A stretch of 34,352 nt of DNA from CAZEFK01 sp964511405 (GTDB lineage Bacteria > Pseudomonadota > Alphaproteobacteria > Elsterales > Elsteraceae), in assembly GCA_964511405.1 (NCBI GenBank), contig CAZEFK010000061.1, forward strand, positions 1 to 34,352, read 5' to 3'. How positions within the stretch are numbered: position 1 is the first letter of the stretch; every line of letters starts with the position of its first letter. Position numbers and translations under genes: made by a program. Shown here in pieces: positions 16,001 to 23,110 of this stretch. The notes beneath the pieces are model-generated. The model was not told the origin of the DNA and did not search any database. It saw only the letters and a program-made list of their open reading frames with translations.

Positions 16001-17072
16001 TCGGCAGCGACGGCAGGATTGTGACGATCGTCCGGTTGGCCGGATCGTATCGGTCCACTCCGCCCGGGCTGGCCAGCCAGACCAGGCCGGAGCGGTCGAC
16101 GATCATGGCGAGCAGGCTGTCGTCGGCCAGGCTTCCCGGGCCGGCCGGATCATGGGTGAAGGATCGCAGCCGGCCGCTGTCGACCTGAAGCTCGCGCAGG
16201 CCGCCGCCATACTGCGCCAGCCACAGGACCCCTGGCCGCGGTTCGGTGATCGCGGTGATGGCGCTGCCCGAGGCCGCGACGGCGGCCACCGGCTCGGCCA
16301 CCGCCGCGCCCGGCTCCACCCGGGCAAGCGTACCGGCGGCGGTCCCGAGCCAGATCCGGCCCGAGCCGTCCTCATAGAGGGCGGTCACCGCTCGCCGAGC
16401 GCCCGGCGGCAGTGCGATCGGCTCAAACTGCGCGGCGCCGGGCGGCCGGCGCAACAGCGTGCCGCCGGCGCACGCCCAGAGCGTGCCGGCCCGGTCATGG
16501 AGCACGCAAGGCGCGGATCCGGCCGGAACCCCGTCGCTATCGGGTGCCGCCGGCTGCCAAGCGCCCGAATCAGGACCGAGATGGGACAGCCCGTTGGCGC
16601 CCGCCACCCACAGGCCGCCGGCACCATCGCCCGCCAGGCCGCGGATCCGCCCCGGCGGATGCGTCGGGGCGGCATAGGCGACGAACGCCTCGCGGATCGG
16701 GTCATAGCGCGCCACCAGTCCGGTCGCGGTGCCGAGCCACAGGCGGCCCTGCCCGTCGGCGCGCAGCACCGACACGATGTTTTCCGGCAGCGAGGTCGGG
16801 TCGCCTGCGTCATGCCGGAACACGCGCATGCGGTAGCCGTCCCAGCGTGCCAGGCCGCCCGGGGTCCCGATCCACAGGAAGCCGTCGCCGTCCTGGGCCA
16901 ATGCCAGCGCGGATGGGTAGGGCAGGCCGTCATGCGGGCCGAGATGGCTGAACAGCGGGCCGGCGAGGCCGTCCCAGGGCGGTGGCGGCCCAGCGGCGGC
17001 CGGCGCAGCCATCGCCAGGACGAGCGCCAGGGCCCACAGCCCGCGGCGTGCTTGAGCCAATCGTCCGATCAC
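13071..17072 (-). CDS. Hybrid two-component sensor kinase: beta-propeller sensor, HisKA, HATPase, receiver, HPt
   Basis: 1333 residues from GTG 17072. A signal peptide or N-terminal helix (about 1-27, ending AAPAAAG) is followed by about 14 Reg_prop blades up to about residue 655, each with a core like GRLWVGTPAGL. This is enough for two seven-bladed propellers, as in the hybrid sensors of Bacteroidetes. Then come a Y_Y_Y domain (about 680-745, YRLDGFDSGW), a membrane helix (about 776-800), HisKA with His850 (SHEVRTP), HATPase (NLVGNAVKF; GGTGLGLAI), a receiver with Asp1134 (LMDLHMPG) and a C-terminal HPt with His1269 (AHRLRSAAGALG). All phosphorelay residues are present. It lacks the AraC output domain of Bacteroidetes HTCS, so the phosphate must go to a separate regulator. 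The ligand is unknown; propeller sensors of this type often read carbohydrates. Confidence 0.93.
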   Translation of the reverse strand: MIGRLAQARRGLWALALVLAMAAPAAAGPPPPWDGLAGPLFSHLGPHDGLPYPSALALAQDGDGFLWIGTPGGLARWDGYRMRVFRHDAGDPTSLPENIVSVLRADGQGRLWLGTATGLVARYDPIREAFVAYAAPTHPPGRIRGLAGDGAGGLWVAGANGLSHLGPDSGAWQPAAPDSDGVPAGSAPCVLHDRAGTLWACAGGTLLRRPPGAAQFEPIALPPGARRAVTALYEDGSGRIWLGTAAGTLARVEPGAAVAEPVAAVAASGSAITAITEPRPGVLWLAQYGGGLRELQVDSGRLRSFTHDPAGPGSLADDSLLAMIVDRSGLVWLASPGGVDRYDPANRTIVTILPSLPNSLLGKDVRALAVGADGGAWLGFRGEGLALIDPVAGRVAEIHPSPDAGVVQAIAPTADGALWIGTAHGLYHADTTGTVRPVPALGDAGITALLADGDRMWIGTAAGLASTGLGDAADAGRVRRWRHDPGDPRSLSDNAVFALMRDREHRLWVGTWHGLNVLDADGGGFRRFLHDPADRGSLPDDDVNSMIEDRRGRLWVATPAGIGVMDPSEPGPPRFRRIGLSDGLPHDTVTVLLEDAQGSIWAGTGGGLAVIDPDRLTARSLGEAEGAWIRTYWAGSGARLPDGTLLFGGFGGLTAIRPLPATPWRYQPPVAVTGVQVGATVRPAAAPIIVRPGDRSFQVEFAALDYSAPERNRYAYRLDGFDSGWVATDAGHRLATYTNVPPGHYQLEIRGSNRDGSWTEPPLRIAVEVRPAWYQRLWVRIVEAALGLAAIGGLMQLRTAMLRHRQRQLERQVTEQTAELTLAHAAAVAGRDAAEAATRAKSRFMAVVSHEVRTPLNGLLGMLQMLELEDLSEQQRRYLHVAEDSGRTLRSLIDSILDFEHLNAGGDVLALEDADLHRLLTHAIEPLRPQAAAKGVALDLALAPDLPTYVRTDPVRLSRMLLNLVGNAVKFTPSGSVRVEARFAPPCLVVAVADTGIGIAPDMQAAIFDAFVQADDTIARRFGGTGLGLAICRRIAERMGGDLTVESVLGAGSTFRMSVPITVCAAMPAPAAPRDPAAPHGPRLSVLVIDDEAVNREVAAGLLGRLGHRATLADGAEAGLALAAAADFDVVLMDLHMPGLDGIAATRHLRAGADSSRTAVRVLAITADVTGESAARAAAAGMDGMVTKPLALEALREALERPGAVAPAAALQADGLIDLDFLRLGHEALGLDRLVRLAQVFHRASRATLATLDAAITAGDRTAIAADAHRLRSAAGALGLGRLCAAAAAIEEAAATARSADLAQRIAALRPLRRASLSALAAAARQGDAGPAP

Positions 17073-17197
17073 CCGTCCGCCTGCCCGAATTGCCGTCCCA
17101 GCCCGAGTCTTGGCGCGCCGCGGCGCGTCGGGCCATGCAACGCGGCCGATGGTCCATGTATGGCCGTCAACATTCCGTTCACGGCCAGCGGATAGCC

Positions 17198-17215
17198 GCC
17201 TTTTACACTAAAGGC
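17198..17215. promoter_or_regulatory. Inverted repeat upstream of the 17239 gene
   Basis: GCCTTT-TACACT-AAAGGC, perfect 6-bp arms, in the 166-base divergent region between the hybrid kinase and the acidic protein. The loop TACACT resembles a -10 element, so this could be an operator over the promoter of the plus-strand gene. A convincing -35 was not found. Confidence 0.4.
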
Positions 17216-17225
17216 CATATGAGGG

Positions 17226-17230
17226 AGGAG
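17226..17230 (+). promoter_or_regulatory. Ribosome binding site deciding a GTG start
   Basis: AGGAG within a GAGGGAGGAG run, eight bases before GTG 17239. This strong site makes the GTG start convincing. Confidence 0.75.
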
Positions 17231-17238
17231 CCTCGGAC

Positions 17239-17760
17239 GTGACACAAGGACTTATCCAAACCGTGCTGCGCGTGATCCGGGACATCACCGGTGTCGACCT
17301 GTCGGCCGCGTCCATGCCGCCCCCGTCCAGCAAGCCGGCCCAGGCCTGGATCGCGGACTACTGGACGATGCGGCGCGCCGGCGACGTGCGATCGGCGTAC
17401 CGGCTGGATCTCGACGGCAGCGTCGAAGACGATCCCAGCGACGAGGACATCCGCAAGGCCGTCGGTCTGATCGCGGGCGGCCAGAAGGACTTCGCCATTC
17501 TGAGCCGCGCCGATGCGTCCCGGAGCGATGATGACGACGATGACGATGTCGGCGACGACTTCCTGCAGATCCTGCGGGAGCCGGACGGATCGATCCGGCT
17601 GGAGTTCGGCGTCCCCGGCAATCTTGGTCAGCCCGTGGTCGCGGCCGTCAACGGACCGGTCTCACGTGAGGCGGCGGTCGATGCCCTGATCGACTACCGG
17701 CGGCGCGGCGCCAAGTGGCTGGATGCCGGTAGCTGGCGCTATGTGACCGCGCCCGCCTGA
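17239..17760 (+). CDS. Acidic protein of unknown function
   Basis: 173 residues from a GTG with a strong ribosome site. I do not recognise the family. It has a short amphipathic N-terminus (QTVLRVIRDITGVDL), a central domain with a SADAYR-like core (DVRSAYRLDLDGSVEDD), and a run of seven Asp (17530-17550) inside a Ser/Asp-rich segment. A C-terminal part follows that is rich in beta-type and helical sequence (EFGVPGNLGQPVVAAVNG; EAAVDALIDYRRRGAKWLD). There are no cysteines, signal peptide or membrane helix. The Asp run could bind cations or be a flexible linker. It diverges from the hybrid kinase, and its last 22 bases overlap the 3' end of the convergent DHH gene. Confidence 0.8.
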   Translation: MTQGLIQTVLRVIRDITGVDLSAASMPPPSSKPAQAWIADYWTMRRAGDVRSAYRLDLDGSVEDDPSDEDIRKAVGLIAGGQKDFAILSRADASRSDDDDDDDVGDDFLQILREPDGSIRLEFGVPGNLGQPVVAAVNGPVSREAAVDALIDYRRRGAKWLDAGSWRYVTAPA

Positions 17761-18686
17761 CCGCCCGGCTCGCCGATGCGCCGCAGGACGTCGGCCAGCA
17801 CGCGGTCGGCGTCGGCGGCCGGCACGACGCAGGTGCCGGCGGCGGCATGGCCGCCCCCGCCATGGGCGAGCATCAGGGCGCCGACGTCGGCCGTAGACGT
17901 CCGGTTCAGCACCGAGTGCCCCATGGCCAGCTCGACCATGCCGTTGGGCTGATCGCTGAGCTGGATCGACAGGTTGGCGTCGCGGAACAGGGCGTAGATC
18001 AGGAAGCGGCTGCAGGGGTGGATGACCGCCTCGCCGCGCAGGTCGGCAACGACCGTAGTCCCGACCCGGCGCGAGCAGCGCAGCAGCTGATGCTCGGCCT
18101 GCTCGGCATGGGCCAGGTAGAAATGGACCCGCTCCTCGACGTCGGGGATCTTGAGGATCTCCGCGATCGACGGATTGCGGCAATGCACGACCAGGTCGCG
18201 CATCAGCTGGTCGCCGGGGATCGTGAACTGGTCGAAGCGGCCGAGCCCGGTGCGCGGGTCGATGATCAGGTTGAGCATCGTCCAGCCGCTGGGCGCCAGG
18301 ATCTCGTCCTCGCTGTATTGAGCGGCGTCGGCGCGGTCGACCGCGTCCATCATCTCCAGCGAGATGCCGGGAAAGCCAACCTCGCCGCCATAATGCCGGA
18401 ACACCACGCGGGCGGCCGACGGCGCGGTCGGGTCGATCACCAGGTTGGGCCTGGGGCCGACGCGCTGGACCTCGCTGGAATGATGGTCGAAGGCCAGGTG
18501 GACGCCGTCGACGAACGGCAGGTTGGCCGTGATGTCGTCATCGGAGACCGGGATCTGGCCGGCCTGCATATCGCGCGGCGTGGCGAACAGGATGTCCTGC
18601 ACCAGTCCACGCTCGCGCAGCAGCACCGAGCAAACCAACCCGTCGAAGTCGGCCCGGGTGATCAGGCGTCGCTGGTGGTCGGTCAT
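17739..18686 (-). CDS. DHH-family phosphoesterase (exopolyphosphatase-like)
   Basis: 315 residues. It shows the DHH superfamily metal-binding set: TRADFDGLVCSVLL (motif I, where many members have SHxDxDG), AFDHHSSE (the DHH motif) and DAVDRADAA (motif III). The DHHA1 signature HGGGGHAAAGTC lies near the C-terminus. Such proteins hydrolyse phosphodiester or phosphoanhydride bonds (nanoRNA, pAp, c-di-nucleotides, polyphosphate). This subgroup is usually labelled exopolyphosphatase, but the substrate is not provable from sequence. ATG 18686 is preferred over an in-frame ATG at 18725: similarity to relatives I recall begins at LITRADFDG, and an AGGGA-type site lies upstream. It follows upp by 93 bases with a hairpin between, so it may be separately transcribed. 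Confidence 0.85.
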   Translation of the reverse strand: MTDHQRRLITRADFDGLVCSVLLRERGLVQDILFATPRDMQAGQIPVSDDDITANLPFVDGVHLAFDHHSSEVQRVGPRPNLVIDPTAPSAARVVFRHYGGEVGFPGISLEMMDAVDRADAAQYSEDEILAPSGWTMLNLIIDPRTGLGRFDQFTIPGDQLMRDLVVHCRNPSIAEILKIPDVEERVHFYLAHAEQAEHQLLRCSRRVGTTVVADLRGEAVIHPCSRFLIYALFRDANLSIQLSDQPNGMVELAMGHSVLNRTSTADVGALMLAHGGGGHAAAGTCVVPAADADRVLADVLRRIGEPGGQAGAVT

Positions 18687-18743
18687 GGATCGTCGCACAT
18701 CCCTTCTGGTCGGCGGCATGCCCAAGTGTGCCGACGCGGGCGG

Positions 18744-18764
18744 GCTTGGGCAAGCGGCCCAAGC
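18744..18764 (-). terminator. Candidate terminator hairpin after upp
   Basis: GCTTGGG, a seven-base loop, then CCCAAGC: a perfect 7-bp stem starting 16 bases past the upp stop. No T-tract follows, so termination may be partial or Rho-dependent. Confidence 0.5.
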
Positions 18765-18779
18765 GCACTGTGCCGTCGG

Positions 18780-19430
18780 TCAGTCCCTGTCCTTGGTGCC
18801 GAACAGCCGGTCGCCGGCGTCGCCCAGGCCGGGCACGATGTAGGCGCGCTCGTTCAGGTGGCTGTCCAGGGCCGCGGCATAGATCTTCACGGTCGGATGG
18901 GCCGCCTGGTAGACGCGGACGCCCTCCGGGGCCGCGACCAGGGCCATGACCCGGATATCCTGGTCGGCGACGCCGTGACGATTGAGCACGTCGGTGGCGT
19001 GGCGCGCCGAGTTGCCCGTGGCCAGCATGGGATCGACCAGGATGAACAGCCGGCCCTCGGGCTCGGGCAGCCGCACCATGTATTCCACCGGCTGCTTGGT
19101 CGCTTCGTCGCGGTAGATGCCGATATGCCCTTCGCGGGCCGAGGGCATCAGCTCCAGCAGACCAGCCGACATGCCCAGGCCGGCGCGCAGGACCGAGACC
19201 ACCGCCACCTTCTTGCCGGCGATGCGCGGCGCGTCCATGCCGGTCAGCGGCGTTTCGATCCACCGGAGCGTGACCGGCAGCTCGCGCGTGATCTCGTAGC
19301 CCATGAGCAGCGAGATCTCTTTCAGGAGCTGGCGGAACTGGACGGTCGGCGTCTTGCGATCGCGCAAGATCGACAGCTTATGCTGGATCAGCGGGTGATC
19401 CAGCACATGCAGGGTCGGAAATTCGCTCAT
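18780..19430 (-). CDS. upp: Uracil phosphoribosyltransferase
   Basis: 216 residues, near the usual 208-210. It converts uracil and PRPP to UMP in pyrimidine salvage. Diagnostic features are the N-terminal HPLIQHKLSILRD, VSVLRAGLGM, the PRPP-binding loop ILVDPMLATGNSA near residue 130, and the uracil-binding C-terminal YIVPGLGDAGDRLFGTK. All are intact. It sits between rpmB (79 bases upstream) and the DHH gene on the same strand. The upstream gap holds a 16-bp palindromic tandem repeat. No uraA-type permease gene is adjacent. Confidence 0.97.
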   Translation of the reverse strand: MSEFPTLHVLDHPLIQHKLSILRDRKTPTVQFRQLLKEISLLMGYEITRELPVTLRWIETPLTGMDAPRIAGKKVAVVSVLRAGLGMSAGLLELMPSAREGHIGIYRDEATKQPVEYMVRLPEPEGRLFILVDPMLATGNSARHATDVLNRHGVADQDIRVMALVAAPEGVRVYQAAHPTVKIYAAALDSHLNERAYIVPGLGDAGDRLFGTKDRD

Positions 19431-19469
19431 GACCGGGACAAAGACCGCCTCGGGGCTGGTCCCGTCAAT

Positions 19470-19501
19470 CCCCTAAGCGCAGGGGCCCCTAAGCGCAGGG
19501 G
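19470..19501. repeat. Tandem 16-bp palindromic repeat between rpmB and upp
   Basis: Two identical 16-base copies abut (19470-19485, 19486-19501). Each is CCCCT-AAGCGC-AGGGG, so each can form a 5-bp hairpin, and the junction AGGGG/CCCCT is itself a 10-bp palindrome. It starts eight bases past the rpmB stop. It could act as a processing or attenuation hairpin; there is no T-tract. Confidence 0.7.
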
Positions 19502-19509
19502 CGAGGGCC

Positions 19510-19803
19510 TCAGGCGGCCTTGGCGGCGCGGGCGCGCTCGACCCGGCGCTTCAGGCGGCGGGCCTCGGCGGTCAGCACCGCGTCGCGGGTCGACAGCAGG
19601 AAGGCGTCGAGTCCGCCATTGTGCTCGATGGTGCGGATCGCATGGGTCGACAGCCGCAAGCGGACGCTGACGCCCAGCAGGTCGCTCAGCAGCGCCGTTT
19701 CCTGCAGGTTGGGCAGGAAGCGGCGGCGGGTCTTGTTGTTGGCATGGCTGACATTGTTGCCAGTCTGCACACCCTTGCCGGTCACGTCACAGCGTCGCGC
19801 CAT
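19510..19803 (-). CDS. rpmB: 50S ribosomal protein L28
   Basis: 97 residues, the long alphaproteobacterial form of bL28. It starts MARRCDVTGKGVQTGNNVSH, with the canonical KTRRRFLPNLQ stretch and a basic C-terminal helix ending in RARAAKAA. The N-terminal Cys-x8-9-Asn/His region is of the type lacking a full zinc knuckle, with one cysteine only. The ATG at 19803 lies about 20 bases from an AT-rich TTTATATTG stretch (minus strand, 19821-19829) that could hold the -10 element. The nearest gene on the other side is the divergent secreted hydrolase. Confidence 0.97.
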   Translation of the reverse strand: MARRCDVTGKGVQTGNNVSHANNKTRRRFLPNLQETALLSDLLGVSVRLRLSTHAIRTIEHNGGLDAFLLSTRDAVLTAEARRLKRRVERARAAKAA

Positions 19804-19820
19804 CGCCCAATCCGCCCGAT

Positions 19821-19829
19821 CAATATAAA
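19821..19829 (-). promoter_or_regulatory. rpmB: Possible -10 region of rpmB
   Basis: TTTATATTG on the minus strand, about 18 bases from the ATG, is the only AT-rich run in the 126-base divergent gap to the hydrolase. No clear -35 was found, so the call is tentative. The rest of this gap (19830-19929) shows nothing I can name. Confidence 0.3.
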
Positions 19830-19929
19830 GCAATGCCAGCGCCGACGGCCCCCGGCCGCGGCGAGGGCGGATGGATAGCCTCGGCGGCGGGTTGCTGTCA
19901 AGCGGCGGGCGATGCCATGATCCGTCGCC

Positions 19930-20973
19930 GTGCGCGTCCGCCACATCCTTCCTGTCCTGTTCGCCGTCTTGACGGCGGCGCCGGTCCTGGCCGGGATGCC
20001 GGAGCCGTCCGTCCTCGACCTCGATCGTCTGCCACGGCTGCAGCCGGGGGGCGTGGAGGCTTACCAAGCTTTTCTGATCGAGGGCGTGCACCGCGCCTTC
20101 GCCGTGTCGGACGGCGGCGCCTGGGGGGCCGCGGTCAGCCGGGACCAGTTCGCGCAGGCCGCTGCGGCGGCGCTGGCGGCCTGCGCGGCCAAGGCCGCCG
20201 GCCCGTGCCGGATCATCGCCGCCGACAACCGCCCGGGCCCGCTTCCGGATCCGCCGACCGACCCGCATCCGGTGGCCGCGGCCGCGGCCGATCCGGAATA
20301 TCCGTGGTTCGGTCCCGGTGCCGCGCGCGGCGTGCTGCTGTGGTCGCATGGCGGCGGCCGCCGGCCCGAGCTGATCGACCCCTATCCGGCCGCCTTTGCC
20401 CGCCGGTTCTCCAATGCCGGGTGGGACGTCTACCGCTTCGAGCGCGCGCTGGCCCGCGATACCACGGCCGAGACGCTGGCGCTCTACCGCAGCACGGTCC
20501 AGGCGCTGCGCGCCGCCGGCTATGCGCGGGTGATCGGCGCCGGTCACAGCGCCGGGGCGTGGACCATCCTGACCGCGCTCGATACTCCGGGCCTGCCGCT
20601 CGACGGCGCCATCCTGGCTTCGCCGGCGCGCCATGGCACCGACCGGCCGGACAATCCCTACTTCGCGCACGCCCTGCCCGATTTCCAGGCGCGGATGGAC
20701 GGCCTCGCGGCACCTGATGTGCGCATTGCGGTGCTGCTGTTTGCCGGCGATCCCTTCGACCCGGGGCAGCGGGAGCGGGCCGCCATTGCCGCGGCGGCGC
20801 TCCGGGCGCATGGCAATCCCGCCTTGGTGCTGGCCGAGCCGCCGGGTGTCGAGGGCCACATGGCCGGGCTCGAGCCGGAGTTCAACCGCCGCTATGGCGC
20901 CTGCCTGCTGGCGTTCATGACCGGCCCGGCCGTGCCCCGGTTCGACTGTCGCGCCGCCGCGCCCTCGGGCTGA
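19930..20973 (+). CDS. Secreted alpha/beta hydrolase
   Basis: 347 residues from GTG 19930. It opens with a clear signal peptide (RVRHILPVLFAVLTAAPVLA, cleavage near residue 22), so it is exported. The alpha/beta-hydrolase fold is shown by the oxyanion-type SHGGGRRP near residue 140 and the nucleophile elbow GHSAG with Ser207. Asp in LLFAGDPFD and His in EGHMAG complete a plausible triad. The fold looks like a serine esterase or a dienelactone-type hydrolase; the substrate is unknown. An ATG at 19917 is out of frame. The last 82 bases overlap the 3' end of opgC on the other strand, and the catalytic His codon lies just before the overlap. Confidence 0.82.
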   Translation: MRVRHILPVLFAVLTAAPVLAGMPEPSVLDLDRLPRLQPGGVEAYQAFLIEGVHRAFAVSDGGAWGAAVSRDQFAQAAAAALAACAAKAAGPCRIIAADNRPGPLPDPPTDPHPVAAAAADPEYPWFGPGAARGVLLWSHGGGRRPELIDPYPAAFARRFSNAGWDVYRFERALARDTTAETLALYRSTVQALRAAGYARVIGAGHSAGAWTILTALDTPGLPLDGAILASPARHGTDRPDNPYFAHALPDFQARMDGLAAPDVRIAVLLFAGDPFDPGQRERAAIAAAALRAHGNPALVLAEPPGVEGHMAGLEPEFNRRYGACLLAFMTGPAVPRFDCRAAAPSG

Positions 20974-22091
20974 GCCCGGCGCCGGCCGTCCCGCCACCGG
21001 GCGAACAGGATCAGCAGGGTGATCCCGGCCAGGTTGACGGCGACCTGGGGCAGCCAGCCGGGGGCCAGGCGCAGCGCCGCGCTGCCGACCAGGGACAGCG
21101 GCACGCCGACGCAGAACACGTCCAGGCTGTAGCGGCCGCAGCGGATCAGCGGCTGCGCCCAGGCCTGCCGGAAGGCCGGGGCGGTGGCCGGTGCCAGGCG
21201 CGCCACCACCAGCGCCACGGCCAGGGCATGCGCCAGCAGCCAGGGTGACAGGTTGCGCTTGTCGAGCGGCCACAGCGCATCCCAGGACGGCACGTCCCAG
21301 AAGGCGCCCAGTGCCCACAGGAACGCGACCGGCAGCGCGAACAGCAGGAGCGCCACGGCCGCCCACATCACCAGCCGGCCGCGCGGCACCAGGCTCTGCC
21401 CGAGCAGGGCGCCGCGCCCGACCAGGGCGCCGGCCATGAACATCAGTTGCCAGGCCAGCGGGTTGAAGGTCCAGCCCTCGGGATAGCCGAAATCCGGCAG
21501 GTTGACGCGGGTCAGCTGGACCGCCAGCCACAGCGCCACCGAGGGCGCCAACGCCCACCAGCCCCAGCGCACGGGCAGCGCCATCATGAGCGGCAGCGCC
21601 AGCATCATCGCGACGAACAGCGGCAGGATGTCGAGATAGGGCGGCTGGTACCAGAGCACCAGACCGGCGGCCAGGCTGGCCAGCGGCCGGGCCTCGGTCA
21701 CCGGATACCGGAACAGGTCGCCGCCGGCCGCCCGTCCGACCAGCGCCAGCAGCGCCGGGATCAGGAGCATCATCCCGGCGAACAGGGCGAGGTGCTTGAG
21801 ATAGAGCGCCCAGGCCCGGCGCAGCATGTCGCGGACCGCCGCGCGCCGGCCGTCGCGGCGCGCCTTCAGCGTGTACACCGAGGCCAGCGTATAGCCCGAC
21901 AGGAATACGAACAGCTCGGACGAATCCGAGAAGCCGTAGCTCTTGTGAATCAGCAGGACGAACCAGTTGCCCGAGACGTGGCTGATGAAGATGAAGATCT
22001 GCAGCAGCCCGCGGAACCAGTCGAGGCGCAGGTCGCGCGGCGGCCGAACGAGGGGCGCCATCGCCGGCGGTTCCAGGAATACCGTGTCCAT
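20892..22091 (-). CDS. opgC: OpgC-family membrane protein
   Basis: 399 residues with about ten membrane helices. The N-terminus (RLDWFRGLLQIFIFISHV then SELFVFLSGYT) is the acyltransferase-type core of the OpgC family, whose founding member adds succinyl groups to osmoregulated periplasmic glucans. His in FISHV is the probable catalytic residue by comparison with acyltransferase-3 proteins. The last 30 residues are polar and overlap the hydrolase gene. It starts 32 bases after the meaB stop in the same direction, so it is probably the last gene of an atm1-meaB-opgC operon. No opgG/opgH genes are in the window, so the acyl acceptor here is uncertain. Confidence 0.87.
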   Translation of the reverse strand: MDTVFLEPPAMAPLVRPPRDLRLDWFRGLLQIFIFISHVSGNWFVLLIHKSYGFSDSSELFVFLSGYTLASVYTLKARRDGRRAAVRDMLRRAWALYLKHLALFAGMMLLIPALLALVGRAAGGDLFRYPVTEARPLASLAAGLVLWYQPPYLDILPLFVAMMLALPLMMALPVRWGWWALAPSVALWLAVQLTRVNLPDFGYPEGWTFNPLAWQLMFMAGALVGRGALLGQSLVPRGRLVMWAAVALLLFALPVAFLWALGAFWDVPSWDALWPLDKRNLSPWLLAHALAVALVVARLAPATAPAFRQAWAQPLIRCGRYSLDVFCVGVPLSLVGSAALRLAPGWLPQVAVNLAGITLLILFARWRDGRRRAQPEGAAARQSNRGTAGPVMNASRQAP

Positions 22092-22123
22092 ATGCCCCCA
22101 GATTCGGGCCGGCCGGCGCCAGG

Positions 22124-23110
22124 TTACTCGGTGATGGGTCCCAAGGCCGCGAGCAGCCGGCGGGCAGCAACGGCCGGCGGCAGCCGGCCCTGGGCGACCT
22201 CGGCCTCGGCGGCGCGGGCGGCGGCGGCCACGCCAGGATCGCGCCGCAACCGCTCGACCACCAGCTCCGTGACCTCGCGCCACAGCCGGGCGAGGCGCTG
22301 GTCCTCGCGGCGTTTCTGCCAGCGGCCCGACTCCCGGGCATGGTTGCGGAAGCGCGCCATCGCCGCCCATATGTCGGCGATGCCGGCGCCGGTCACGGAC
22401 GAGCAGGCGAGGACCGGCGGCGACCACCCGGGATCGGCGGCGCGCAGCAGATGCAGGGCGGCCTGGTAGTCGGCGACCGCGCGCCCGGCGGCGGCGGCGG
22501 TGTCGCCGTCCGCCTTGGTCACGACCAGCAGGTCGGCCAGCTCGACGATGCCCTTCTTGATGCCCTGCAGGCTGTCGCCACCGGCCGGCGGTAGGAGCAG
22601 GCAGAACAGGTCGGTGAGCTCGGCGACCGCTGTCTCGCTCTGGCCGACGCCCACGGTCTCGACCAGCACGACGCCGAATCCGGCGGCCTCGACCAGCGCG
22701 ATGGCGTCGGCGGTGCGGCGGGCGACGCCGCCCAGGGTGGCGCCGGCCGGCGACGGCCGGATGAAGGCGCGCGGATCGCGCGACAGGCCGTCCATGCGCG
22801 TCTTGTCGCCCAGGATCGCGCCGCCCGACAGCGGCGACGACGGATCGACGGCCAGCACCGCGACCCGGTGGCCGAGGCTCAGGACATGTCGGCCGAAGGC
22901 CTCGATGAAGGTCGACTTGCCGACCCCGGGCACGCCCGAGATGCCGAGGCGCAGGCTGTCGGCCGCCGGTGCGGCGGCCAGGCGCTCGATCAGCGCCTCG
23001 GCTTGGACCCGATGGTCGGGGCGGCTCGACTCCACGAGCGTGATGGCGCGCGCCAGCGCGCGCCGGTCGCCGCGGCGCACGGCCTCGGCCAGCGCGCCTG
23101 GGTCGGTCAC
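22124..23110 (-). CDS. meaB: MeaB/ArgK-type P-loop GTPase
   Basis: 328 residues, usual for the family. Walker A is GVPGVGKS at residues 59-66, followed by VLAVDPSSPLSGG, GDKTRMD, a VETVGVGQSE switch region and the TKAD guanine-specificity motif. MeaB protects and loads methylmalonyl-CoA mutase with adenosylcobalamin. The mutase genes are not in the window; some relatives serve isobutyryl-CoA mutase instead. The start is a GTG inside the stop of the upstream exporter (GTGA at 23107-23110), so translation is coupled. A further in-frame upstream start is not needed. Confidence 0.94.
   Translation of the reverse strand: MTDPGALAEAVRRGDRRALARAITLVESSRPDHRVQAEALIERLAAAPAADSLRLGISGVPGVGKSTFIEAFGRHVLSLGHRVAVLAVDPSSPLSGGAILGDKTRMDGLSRDPRAFIRPSPAGATLGGVARRTADAIALVEAAGFGVVLVETVGVGQSETAVAELTDLFCLLLPPAGGDSLQGIKKGIVELADLLVVTKADGDTAAAAGRAVADYQAALHLLRAADPGWSPPVLACSSVTGAGIADIWAAMARFRNHARESGRWQKRREDQRLARLWREVTELVVERLRRDPGVAAAARAAEAEVAQGRLPPAVAARRLLAALGPITE

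Noticed and set aside
13266..17195. A 1309-codon open frame on the plus strand, antisense to the hybrid kinase
   Set aside because: Its product is rich in Gly, Gln, Arg, His and Asp with no domain or motif, while the minus strand carries a full set of kinase motifs. Long antisense frames are expected at this GC content.
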